In this document: piece by piece, positions 1 through 9,338 of the stretch | How the letters are laid out: each line of letters opens with the position of its first letter | How positions within the stretch are numbered: the stretch's first letter is position 1 | From: Cudoniella acicularis | Lineage: Eukaryota > Ascomycota > Leotiomycetes > Helotiales > Helotiaceae | Assembly (NCBI GenBank): GCA_013054445.1 | Contig: JAAMPI010000605.1 | Coordinates: 1-30,499, forward strand | Length of the DNA stretch: 30,499 bases | Direction of reading: 5' to 3' | The notes under the pieces: generated by a model | What the model was told of the DNA's origin: nothing | The model's database searches: none | The model's input: the letters and a program-made list of their open reading frames with translations, nothing else | Program-made: the position numbers and the translations under genes

Positions 1-46
1 TTGAGTTGTCGTCTTCGTCGGCGGCGGCGGTGGTGAGGGGAGACAT
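1..46 (-). CDS. N-terminal fragment of an unidentified protein (runs off the left edge)
   Basis: On the minus strand an ATG at 46-44 opens a frame that stays open to the window edge, coding for a short start rich in Ser, Thr, Ala and Asp (MSPLTTAAADEDDNS). The sequence upstream of the ATG is pyrimidine-rich and ends in a run of CCAAC/CACC just before the start, which looks like a normal fungal 5' leader with a good start context. Fifteen codons are too few to identify the protein. It could also be chance, because no downstream sequence is available. Confidence 0.45.
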   Translation of the reverse strand, partial: MSPLTTAAADEDDNS

Positions 47-688
47 GTTGGTGGTTGGTAATGGTATTGAGACGGGAGATGAATGAGCAAAAGAGAGCTC
101 GAAGGAAGATTTGAGAGGCGTATAAGCTTTAGAAATCATACTACAACAAAAAGGAGAGAAACCCTTTCGAAAAAACATGGAGACAGTGAAGTTATATACC
201 AACCCTCAGAGAGCCAGCATTCACGAGATTCACTTACTGTAAATCCCATGCCCGCCTGCCTGCCCCTCACCTGTAAAAACTGCAAAGCAAAGAAACCAAA
301 AATACCTACGCATAAACAAGTTCACGAAATAAGGTGACAGCGTTCGTGTCAAAAACTCTGCCGCACCCACCACATCCACGGCTACGCAAGATCTAGAATA
401 TAAATTCCAGATTTCAATGCGATATCACCCCACCCTCCCCAAAGCGAAAATATCTCAACTCGTAATCAATAACAGAAAATAACAAAAATCCCGAACCGTA
501 CTTTAGGCGTCTCCTGACCGAGAGCTGAAATCGCTTTTTATTACCGTACTTGTTTTTTGCGACAATACAGTGCGTTAAGAACAGGTGACTTATCCTGGAT
601 TATCAGGATGAGATTTTCGGGCCTTTCCGGGGCCCGGCCCATTGCCGTCACTGCCGGCCCGATGACCCTACGGTCGCCGCTCTGATAA
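47..688. other. Intergenic region, 5' leader side of the left-edge gene
   Basis: No convincing gene is seen. The part next to position 46 reads as a pyrimidine-rich leader of the left-edge gene on the minus strand. A GC-rich patch at about 617-680 (several GGCC/CCGG steps) stands out against an otherwise AT-rich background and adjoins the inverted-repeat element. An 84-codon plus-strand frame at 83-337 has low-complexity, basic composition and is best treated as chance. Confidence 0.5.
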
Positions 689-739
689 AATGTACTGTAA
701 CGAGCCCACGCTCATGGGTCTGTGCACTACAGGGCATTT
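689..739. repeat. Left terminal inverted repeat of the MITE-like element
   Basis: It begins AATGTACTGTA and ends ACAGGGCATTT. It pairs with 936-991 read on the other strand. The inner 23 nt are almost identical to the partner; the outer half carries a 6-nt gap and a few transitions. Confidence 0.65.
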
Positions 740-935
740 CACATATAAATAAAAATCCAAATACTTTTAAAATTAAAGCTTTAACTTCGTAAAGTGTAAT
801 TTAGCTATTTTTATACCCTTTCTCACGATTATAGATTATTATAATTAATAGAGGTTATGAACTTTTAAAGTGAAAGTCGTCACTTCTAGGTTTTAAAGCC
901 TGAAGGCGTTTTCGCGAAGCCTGAAAATACCTAAA

Positions 936-991
936 AAATGCCCTGTGTACACAGACCTATGGTCGCAGGCTCGTAACTTGTACGGTACATT
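936..991. repeat. Right terminal inverted repeat of the MITE-like element
   Basis: It begins AAATGCCCTGTG and ends TACGGTACATT. It is the reverse-complement partner of 689-739, with one extra 6-nt stretch (AACTTG on the plus strand) not present in the left arm. Confidence 0.65.
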
Positions 992-1440
992 GTGCCGGAA
1001 GAATCTGAGTAGAATGGAAGTACCGGAAAAAGACTTGGTGGAGGTTTGAGGGGGTATACAGAATCGGTATCGATGGAACTACGCAGTGAATATAAAACCA
1101 ATACAAACTTCTCGTATAATATTTTGATATTTCCCTCCGCTCCACGCCTTCTATGATACATACATACATGCGGTAGTTGCGTAAAAGAAGACATAGCTCG
1201 AAGTAGAGAGGAGATAGAGAGTTGTGTGTTTCCGTCCAATAATTTACATACAAACGTGCAAATTACAAAACGAAAAAAGAAGAGGTCTGGTAGTCGAGAT
1301 CGATTCGAGGAACTCCTTTTCCATGCCCCCCTTTCCCGTGCCCGCTTGCTTGCCCTTGCATTATAACAAAGCAAAGTATACAAGTCGCTTGTCCTCCCAA
1401 AAAGTACAGTTGTCTATTATTTCATTGTCGTCGAAACAGG
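992..1440. other. Intergenic region downstream of the EF-Tu gene
   Basis: No gene is recognised. This is the 3' flank of the minus-strand EF-Tu gene. Overlapping minus-strand frames of 98 and 150 codons have Ser/Arg/Tyr-rich, non-conserved-looking products and are probably chance. There is a small ACAT microsatellite near 1159-1170. Confidence 0.5.
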
Positions 1441-2877
1441 TTACTTGATGATGCGCGTCACCAAGCCGGTTGCGACTGTTCGACCTCCTTCACGGATGTT
1501 GAAGCGTTGTCCGACTTCGAGAGCGATGGGGTGGTGGATCTCGCAGCGCATTTCGACGTTGTCTCCTGGCATGACGACCTTGTTGATATCCTCAGTTCCC
1601 TCAGGCCAGAAAAGAGCGCAAGCCTCGTCAGCTGTTCGCAGGAAAATTTGTGGGCGGTAGTTGTTTGCGAATCCGGTGTGCCGTCCTCCTTCTTCCTTGC
1701 TCAAGACGTACATCGAGACCAAGAACTCTTTGTGTGGTTTGGTGACACCTGGCTTGCTGACAACCATACCTCTTTGAACATCTTCACGCTTGATACCACG
1801 AAGAAGAAGTCCGGAGTTATCTCCGGCTCTTGATTCCTCGCAGGACTTCTTGAAGGTTTCGATATCGGTGACCTTGGTCTTGAGGGGTACATCTCCCTTT
1901 CCGACAAGCTCGACTTCCTCATCTCTCTTCAATGTGCCACGCTCCACTCGTCCTGAGACGACAGTACCACGACCGGGGATAGAGAAGACATCCTCGACGG
2001 ACATCAAGAAGGGTTTGTCGAGATCACGTTGAGGAGTTGGGATCCAAGAGTCAACAGCCGCAAGAAGCTCATCGATCTTGTCCTTGCCAATGTCGTCTCT
2101 TCGTCCTTCGAGGGCGCAAAGGGCAGATCCAAGAATGATTGGTGTCTCATCACCCTCGAAACCATATGTATTGAGCAACTCTCTCATCTCCATCTCAACC
2201 AATTCCAACATCTCAGGATCCTCAAGAGCATCAACCTTGTTAACGAAGACAACAATCTTTTGGACACCGACTTGGCGGGCAAGCAAAAGATGTTCTCTCG
2301 TCTGAGGCATTTGTCCATCAGAAGCTGCGACGACAATAACAGCTCCGTCCATGTTTGCGGCACCTGTAATCATGTTCTTGATGTAATCGGCGTGACCGGG
2401 ACAATCGACATGGGAGTAATGTCTGGCTTCGGTCGCGTACTCGATGTGTGCCGTCGAAATGGTAATACCACGCTTTCGCTCTTCGGGAGCTTTATCAATC
2501 GCGCCATATTCTAAGAAATTTGCCATTCCCTTCTCTGCTTGTCTCTTCGTGATCGCAGCCGTCAATGTGGTCTAGCAAAATGTCAGCTGTTGAATTCACT
2601 CCCAGCTCATGCCTCCTACCTTTCCGTGATCAACATGGCCAATTGTACCTAAAACGGTTAGCAGAAGCTCAACAAGCTGCTTAAATCATCACATACCAAT
2701 ATTAACATGCGGCTTCGTCCGCTCAAAGACAGCAGCATATGTGCGAGCAGCGTTTACCACGCCAGCTCCTTTTTGGCCTCGAAGAGCTTGCTGAAGGGGG
2801 CTGACGGAATTCCCTGAAAGCCATGCAGACCGCGCAGTCCGCAGAAAGGGAGTGACTGTTCGCACAAACGCCGGCAT
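1441..2877 (-). CDS. TUF1: Elongation factor Tu, mitochondrial (three exons)
   Basis: A GTPase that delivers aminoacyl-tRNA to the mitochondrial ribosome. Exons are 2877-2697, 2648-2620 and 2571-1441, giving 446 residues; both introns have GT..AG ends. The first ~45 residues are Arg/Ser/Ala-rich with almost no acidic residues, as expected of a mitochondrial presequence. The bacterial-type EF-Tu body begins near PHVNIG. All GTPase motifs are present: GHVDHGKT at about residues 64-71, an RGITI switch I, DCPGH and NKVD. Domains II and III follow ([38 protein letters not shown]). The 29-nt second exon encodes almost exactly the phosphate-binding loop. The start is chosen because the next in-frame Met lies within the GTPase domain. 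Identification as bacterial-type EF-Tu is very secure; the mitochondrial location is inferred from the N-terminus and the nuclear introns. Confidence 0.96.
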
Positions 2878-2995
2878 TGTGAATGAAATGATTGCGTGCT
2901 AGGAATGGAGAGGAGATGGGGTATTGTTGATGCTGCCGGGCCACAAAATGTCGAGGACCTCGAGATATTTTTTAGCGCGATTTCGGCAGGAGCTC

Positions 2996-3006
2996 CGCAC
3001 GTGATC
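2996..3006. promoter_or_regulatory. CACGTG-containing motif upstream of the EF-Tu gene
   Basis: CGCACGTGATC lies about 120 bp upstream of the EF-Tu start codon. The identical 11 bases recur at 7837-7847, upstream of the aminopeptidase gene. CACGTG is the classic E-box core bound by bHLH proteins such as Cbf1-type factors; the role here is inferred only from position and recurrence. Confidence 0.3.
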
Positions 3007-3073
3007 GGGAACCCCTTTTGTAGGTCTGAAAAGTAACTCCACGCATCAACGACAAGAATATACTTAGAGATAT

Positions 3074-3091
3074 ATTTCTATTTCTATTTCT
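3074..3091. repeat. Short (ATTTCT)3 microsatellite
   Basis: Three perfect ATTTCT units in the gap between the EF-Tu start and the 3' end of the next minus-strand gene. It is followed at about 3134-3148 by three ACTCT units. No function is suggested. Confidence 0.7.
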
Positions 3092-3177
3092 ATCTAGTTC
3101 CCATTTCATCATCATCAAAAACATAAAATTCTTACTCTACTCTACTCTAAACACCACCCAACACCACCAAAACCCCC

Positions 3178-4919
3178 TCAAACATGCCTCCTCCCCATCC
3201 TCACCGTCCCTTGCTCCGGACCAACAACCAAATACGGATTGCCCTCCATCGCCTCACCACTACCACTACTCAAAAAATTCCAAACATTCCCATGTACCTC
3301 ATTCTTCCCCGCCGAAGTCCCCTCCACCACTTCTTGAATCTTCGCCGGACTAACTCCGTATGCTAACCCCAGCCACTATGCTGACCATTCAGTGAAAGCG
3401 GTAGTGTTGGCCAAGAGAGAAGTAACAAAATGAGTAGGCAGAGGAGAATGATGAAGCCTTGAAGGACCCCGCCTAGAAGCGTCATCCCAGTTCCATGCTC
3501 TGGTATCGTACCTAAGATCACCCACGGCATCGTGGTTGGATTTTTCGCCACCGCACATTCGGGCGGAGCTCCCCAGTAAGAATTATTAAATGGACGCGGG
3601 TATTTCAGCTCCAGCTGATTCACAGACTCAGTATGATTAAGCGTTGCAAGAATAACACTAAGCAACGCCGCCGTTTCCGGCAAATTATCAATATTCTTCG
3701 TCCCAATTCCACTGAGGAGGTTGAGCGTGAATTGATTCCCGGGATCATTGGACTAAGAAGAGAGGTCGAAGGATTCTTGAATACAGGCGATGTCTTTGGG
3801 ATTTAGCAGAAAGGAGCTTTGAGGCGCGGTGTTGTTGATGTTCCACGATGTGAAGCCGAAACAGACGTTGATGTGAACTTCAATGAAGTGGATGTATTGA
3901 TAGCTGGAGGTGACGTTTGAGTATGTCCCTACTAATATCTCGAGCAAGCCTTCGGTGGAGTAGATATCTATGAATGACTCTTGCGCCAAGTTAACCAGCC
4001 GTATGCCGTTTCCATATGCTGCTGTCGTGTTGACGGGGGGTAGGAGAATATATGTTCCGCTAGGCGTGATTTCGTTTCTGGAGTAATATGTGGGTGTGCA
4101 AAGATATAAGGTTCCTATATCGAGTTCGCCTCCGATGTTGGCTTGACTTGGTCCGAAAATTTGCACGTACGATGCGCCTGTTTTGTTCGTTGCTGGCGCA
4201 ATAGAGACATTAAGACCAGATGGGCTAGTGAAATCTGCTAATGCGTCTATGGGGTTGTTTGAAATTCCATCGTATCGTCCACTAGTATCGCATCCGAGGA
4301 GAATAGGAGGCGTTGTGTGTGCTAAGTTGATGGTATCGAATCTTTCGACGAGGACGAAAGAGAATTTATACAAGATGCTGAAAATTGTAATGGTAATTAA
4401 GATGAATGCCCGCAGAAATAGGGTCGATTTTAGACCGCTGAGTATTTGTGTAAGGAGGGGTGCTGTGCTTTGCGAGTTCAACAGATTTGCCAAGGAGACA
4501 CCACTGCTGGTCAATCTAGCCGTGAGAATTTTCGAGATGAGAACGGATCGTGCTCGTGGTATAACTTTAACTCCTAGAGCTCCGAACTCCAGCCCCAAGA
4601 TGGCCAACCACGATTGTATCGAAAGCCCTCCTCCAACACAAACAGGCGCACTGACTGAGACCCCCCAAGATTGCGAATATGACCCATTTGCGATAAACAG
4701 CGTACTGACAAGGATAAAACCCAGACTTTCGAGAAGAAGAGGCCAGTCCATGGTGCTTCGCATGTCGATTTTGGTAGTTTTTCCCTCCGGCATTTCGTGC
4801 CATATGAAGTGATTTTGTTGGCTTGGGAGTATTAGTGGCCGAAGCCTCAAGTCCGGCATTTCCTTCGTTGGTGTCAGTGAAATTCTTTCAGATGGATACA
4901 TAAAGGCCGATAGTTTCAT
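3178..4919 (-). pseudogene. Multi-pass membrane protein with glycosylated ectodomain, interrupted by an in-frame stop
   Basis: I do not recognise the family. From the Met at 4919 a 388-codon frame runs to a TAG at 3755-3753. The same frame then continues with normal-looking coding sequence (SNDPGNQFTLNLLSGIG...) to a TAG at 3365-3363. A third segment, open in another frame from 3375, ends with TGA at 3180-3178. An intron at about 3426-3350 (weak donor GTTACT) would join the last two parts in phase. Three membrane spans lie at about residues 58-80, 102-122 and 168-195. Then comes a ~250-residue outer domain with many N-glycosylation sequons (NVS, NKT, NTT, NVT, NNT, NHT), a fourth span (GGVLQGFIILLCLLIL) and a cytosolic tail. 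With the stop read as an amino acid the product would be about 554 residues. An alternative 114-nt intron ending at the stop (donor at 3866) would remove plausible domain sequence. Pseudogene is my first choice; recoding, editing or a base error remain possible. Confidence 0.5.
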
Positions 4920-5192
4920 TTTCTAAATAAAGAAAAGTATTAGCTAGAGGATTCAAAAAAAGACTATTGATTTTCTGCATCGTGGTTAGTGTAGATGTCG
5001 GTTAGCCTAGCATCTTTTGAGGAGTGTAGATAACTATTTCGCCCCCATCAGAGATAATTAGCATTTGTTGAAGATTCGCACGCGCGGGGAATGAGAGGGA
5101 TCTGATTTCCGAATCGTGAATTGATATTTCCCTAGAGAGAGCCCCTGCCTATCTCAATCTCTGTATGTTATTATGCTCCCTTATTTTTAAGC

Positions 5193-7450
5193 TTATGCTT
5201 GAGCAAGATCCTCAAATGGCATCTTAGCTAGTGATCTCTTCTCACCAAAGAAGTCGATCCTCTTGTAGAACTCTGTCTGTAGCTCTTGCACAGCGCTCAT
5301 CATTTTTACCTCTGCTTCGCCATCTTCACCACCCGCCGTAACCCACGAATTTGGGTCAAAAGGATGCCAAGGCCATTCATCAGCCTTGCATTTCTCCCAT
5401 TTGCCATCAATGAGCTCCCTTCCCTGCCCACCTTTCACTGGCGGAGATGGAACTTCCCCTTTTTTAAAGTAAGCCTGGATCTTCGCAATCGTGCATCTCG
5501 ATACTGCCGTCAAACTGCAATGGCCCTCAGAATGTTGTTCCACTAGCCCTGCATCGACAAATTTCTGGGCCATCTTGACACCAGCATACAATGGTGTCAC
5601 AGGATCCGCGGTGTTGCTTAGGAACAGAAGCGGAAATGAGGTTTTGATGGGATCTGGTTTGTGAGCAGGGTGATCGTCCCAGCGCATGGGCGGGTCGATG
5701 GCATCGATTCCCCAGCCATCGCAACCAATCATGAGACTCATCCAGATATCAGCCCAGGATGAATAATTCGACATGTTTTCGAATAGGATTTCAAGGTTTG
5801 GAACTGTCTCGTTCAGCTATACTTGATCAGCGGAAGCTTTCATTCATCGATAGGAGGTATTCACAGGATATCTTTTATCACTGCACATGATTGCAGCTTG
5901 TGCCTCATTCCCAAAATAGTATGCTGGAGGGGCTGTCCCACAAAATGCTAGGGGATCTACTAACGGAGACCAACCAAAGAGCTGAGCGAGAACATCTTGG
6001 TTACCCCGGTAGATGAGGTCAAATAATGTCGCGATCATCGGATAAAGTTGGGTAGGTGAGTATAAGGTAGAGAAGAAAATAGCCCTAAATTTACTAGGGG
6101 TTACGACGACGGGCATGTTTGAGTTCGGTTCAACCAGGGTTACAGGATTCTTTTTGAAGCCGTCAATAAAACCGTCAAATCGCTCCTGGATGTCGGTAAC
6201 TGTGTCGCCTTTTCGATAAATTGCACATTTCTCGCCGGCTTCATGGCAATAGCTGTAGAACGAATTCCATACGGCATCAGAGTCCTCGATGCTTCTGCTC
6301 CACACCGGCGCCACGTAATGGTCTGCGTCAACAACACCGTCAAGAACAACTCGGCCAACACGATCGGGAAACATTGCTGCGAAGGTGGCTCCAAGTAGAG
6401 TCTGCAAAGTGTAAGCTTTTGTAGTAGCGATACAGTTTCTGTGAACTTACACCATAACTAAATCCCCAGTACACCAGCTTCCCTTTGGTGTCAAGAAAAT
6501 CTTCCTTACTTTCTGCCCCTTCTGACTCTTTACCCCTGGGGAAGCAGTCTTCAGTGTCACCCAAAGTCGCTGTCCATTCATCCCAGGCATCAACAATGCT
6601 GAGCATATCACGTGCCACCGTGGGGGTGCTGAGATGTCTGAAAATGCTATCGTCGCCCTTCAACGCTGCTTTCTTCTCGCAAAGTTTTGCCAATGCTCTT
6701 GCTCTGGAATCGGTCTTGCTCAAAGCAACTGAACTAGAATTTATGAGGCCAATCTGAGATCCAGAATCAGCCCAAAGCAGTCTGTGAAAATTGCCTTGCA
6801 CATAATCCTCCTCTCCATCCGGGCCAGCCGATGAATAAGAGAAGCAATCTGCGCGAGGCGTTGTTGCACTGACGCCTCGAGGGTCGAAGCCGATAATATC
6901 TTGATCCGCACCTACGACTGCCTGGAGGTGCCTGCCCCAGTAGATGGCAATCATAGTTCCAGATCCGCCAGGTCCGCCCGGGTTGACCAAAAGAGGGGAG
7001 GTAGAAGCCTTCAAACCAACATGAAGACCAGGAACGAGTACAAGTGCTATATCGACTTTGGGATTGTCTTTTGACGCATTTAAAGGACGGTTGTAGTCCA
7101 TAGCTACCGTGAGACGCGCGCACTTGAGCTGTCCGTTGCAGGGATGCCATTCCAGTTTCTCACTTGGAGTGATCTGAACACTTGATCAGCTGTGAACTTG
7201 ACCGTCACAAGACTGACTGGGGGTCTCAAACATCATCCCAATCAAGCTCCGCTCCCTCTATAACATCATCGAGCGTTGCCGGACGCAGCAAGTTTCGAAG
7301 AATAATAAAGGACCACCATGAGAAAAGAACAAATGCGACAATGGCGCCTCGAAGAGCATACTTGCGGCTACTTCGACGTCTTGCGGGAGCTTCGTATCTC
7401 ACCTCCTTGCGGAGGAGACTAACCATCTCGTACTCATCGTATTTCTCCAT
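5193..7450 (-). CDS. Membrane-anchored tripeptidyl-aminopeptidase-like alpha/beta hydrolase (four exons)
   Basis: Serine exopeptidase-type alpha/beta hydrolase with a C-terminal TAP-like domain, related to prolyl/tripeptidyl aminopeptidases that release short peptides from N-termini. Exons are 7450-7232, 7173-6451, 6401-5865 and 5816-5193; all are whole codons, all junctions are GT..AG, and the product is 700 residues. A short basic cytosolic tail and one hydrophobic span (about residues 30-53) indicate a type II membrane protein. The NPGGPGGSG oxyanion segment and GFDPRG follow. The nucleophile is Ser312 in GFSYG, split from TLLGATFA by an intron. The charge relay is completed by Asp564 (NTADPVTP) and His592 (EGHCS). 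I chose the Met at 7450 because of its good context (A at -3, G at +4); an in-frame Met at 7561 would add 37 residues. The substrate is not readable from sequence; the catalytic fold is secure. Confidence 0.9.
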
Positions 7451-8389
7451 GATTTGGTACTGCCGAACATTTGAGGAGATCAGAAGGATTTGTCCTTTTG
7501 TGAGATGGAAATGACGAGGGATGTGGGTGCTTATATGGAGCTTGTTGCCTGAAGTCAGCACATACGCAGATGGCCGAATGGGGGATTGTGGTCAGCACCG
7601 CGCTAAGCGCAGCCTTCGTATTTGTTTAGGGGGCAGCTGGTGTCACCGTGTCAAACGGGTCATCCCACCCCCCCATGTGCCACAGGGCCACTGGCGTACA
7701 GTCTCTGCTGTGTTTCAGATCGAGGCGCGAACATGGCGCTGTTGTCGCAGTTCGCGCAGGAGGTGGATGCGCCTTCCCGATTGCGTAATTCACGTCCCCT
7801 ATCGCATCAATCTGGACCCCCACTAAGGAGAGACCGCGCACGTGATCAGAGAAAGGGGCTATCCTTAGCTAGCGCGGTTTACCTGAGTGCCGATCACCTA
7901 ACGGCATCTGAGATATGGATTAGATCTTGTTTTCCTGCAGTTCTATGATGTTAGAGGCTTTAAAAGCGTGGGGTCCACAAGAAGGTGTATCGCTACAATC
8001 GCGTGCCACTGTCTTACTTGAGCTCTCCCCATACGCTACAACCTCATTTTGACAACACCATACGGTAGTGGGGTATCTCGATGTCAAAAGCCACAAAGCC
8101 CCTTGTAAGCCAGTCTACAACACATAAGGTAAAATGCGAGACATCTTTATCACTGTTTTAGTGATGGAGGCGCAGAACCATTTCTATAGGACGAAGTATC
8201 TTCGCTCATTTCTCTCGCAAAATAATATGCCGGATTCGAAGCCTCGAAGGCTTACAAGATGGAAATTTCTTATCAATAACCCGAGAATATCAACGAAGCT
8301 ACGCCAACTATACATTTCATGCGCATAACCAAACAGCCACTATCACCCATTCACATCAACCACATTAATAACAAACCTACGCCACGCGC
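7451..8389. other. Intergenic region between the aminopeptidase and the Gly/His-rich gene
   Basis: This is the 5' flank of the minus-strand aminopeptidase and the 3' flank of the next minus-strand gene. The reading frames present are short and overlap on both strands, with no family resemblance. A CACGTG-type motif at 7837-7847 is the only feature I can point to. Confidence 0.5.
7837..7847. promoter_or_regulatory. Second copy of the CGCACGTGATC motif
   Basis: Identical over 11 bases and in the same orientation to 2996-3006. It lies about 390 bp upstream of the aminopeptidase start codon. A shorter relative, ACACGTGAT, is at 10192-10200. Any link to shared control is inference. Confidence 0.28.
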
Positions 8390-9338
8390 TTAGTAGCGCC
8401 CCCCCCCACCAACGACATCCTTCACAAACCTACTCCCATCTGTGGTTCCTTCCCCGCCGATAACATGCCCATACTGATCTGTATCAGCTTCACTCAACTT
8501 CCTCGGTTCCGCCAAGCCATGGTGTTGCGCCAAACCACTTTGTAGACCTTCCTCGTGGGCTTGTTGAGACGGCGACGTAGTATAATTGTTAGAGCTTTGA
8601 GTTGGATCGGCGGAACCAGCATGGCCATGTCGATGCTTATCATCTTCATAGGCGGCACCACCAACACCAGTACCAATCCCTGCGTCTCGTCCAATATGAT
8701 GAGTTCCTGAGCTGTGTTGTGCTTGGTCGGCATACTCGTGCGTTCTGATGTTGGAATGATGAATGGGCTGTCCATTTTGATCAAAATCACCCTCAGTCAA
8801 AGATCCTCTGGCGCCATCCTGCCGTAAAGAATGGCTTGCTAAGCCAGCGTCACCGATAGTACCAGTTCCTACCGCCGTATCTCTTCCAAGGTGATGTCCA
8901 GATGAGCCTGTTGTAGTGCTTGCTGACTGTCCACTAATTCCACCTCTATTGTCACTGTGGAGACCGTGCTGGGTAGAAGTGCCTGGAGTTCCAGTAGTAG
9001 TTGAAGTGCTTCCAAATCCGGTGCTCTGACCATCGCGATGTTTATCGTGTTCGCTGAAATTGTTAGATCGAGGTAGTAAGTTACGTGGGAAATTCTTACT
9101 GCTTAGCCACACCAGCTGCCCCAACACCAACGGCAGTATCCCTTCCAAGATGGTGGCCAGATGATCCTGTCAATTGTCCTACGTGGGACGTGCCACTGAC
9201 ATTGCCTGTAGGATGATCTCTATCGGCTTGCTCGGCACCACCTCCATGCTTGTGCGAATGATTAATTGCATCTTCATATCCAGATATGGCTGTGTTAACT
9301 CTTGGATCGAGACGATTGGCTGTATCTGTGGAATGTGG
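8390..9338 (-). CDS. Gly/His-rich disordered protein with internal repeats, 5' end incomplete
   Basis: Two exons are well supported: 9338-9100 and 9053-8390, together 300 codons plus stop, with a clean 46-nt intron between them. The product is hydrophilic, rich in Gly, His, Ser, Thr, Asp and Gln, almost free of hydrophobic stretches, and probably disordered. A motif of the form SSGHHLGRDTAVGxG occurs three times, at about residues 58-72, 129-143 and 194-208 (third copy SSGTHHIGRDAGIGTG). The second and third are accompanied by EHDKHRDG or EDDKHRHG-like segments. The composition recalls fungal hydrophilin or stress-type proteins, but I cannot name a family. The upstream acceptor at 9339 (CTAAC branch site, TTATTAG) shows that at least one earlier exon exists. 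A 45-nt candidate at 9974-9930 (ATG ... donor GTAAGT) would join in phase through a 591-nt intron. Confidence 0.72.

Larger units (their letters stand above)
689..991. mobile_element. MITE-like element with long imperfect terminal inverted repeats
   Basis: Two inverted arms bracket about 200 bp of very AT-rich, non-coding DNA. The left arm is 689-739 and the right arm is 936-991. Reading the right arm on the opposite strand, the inner parts (717-739 against 957-936) agree at 21 of 23 positions, differing by one substitution and one indel. They share GGTCTGTG and ACAGGGCATTT. The outer parts share AATGTAC[T/C]GTA and ACGAGCC, with a 6-nt insertion in the right arm and several C/T and G/A differences. 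The size, lack of coding capacity and paired arms fit a non-autonomous DNA transposon relic. The transitions are compatible with RIP-type decay but few in number. No convincing target-site duplication is visible, so the outer limits are approximate. Confidence 0.6.

Noticed and set aside
83..337. 84-codon plus-strand frame near the left edge
   Set aside because: Overlaps the leader of a likely minus-strand gene; its product is basic, low-complexity and matches no family.
931..1383. 150- and 98-codon minus-strand frames downstream of EF-Tu
   Set aside because: They overlap each other and one arm of the inverted-repeat element, have no recognisable domain, and the composition looks random.
2029..2514. 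161-codon plus-strand frame antisense to EF-Tu
   Set aside because: A shadow of the conserved EF-Tu coding strand.
3753..3866. A 114-nt intron (donor GTCTGT) that would remove the in-frame UAG
   Set aside because: In phase, but it would delete sequence that reads as part of the outer domain, including a sequon, and it is longer than the other introns here. Kept only as an alternative.
4183..4812. 209-codon plus-strand frame antisense to the membrane-protein gene
   Set aside because: Long but antisense to a frame with clear membrane spans and glycosylation sequons; no protein-like features of its own.
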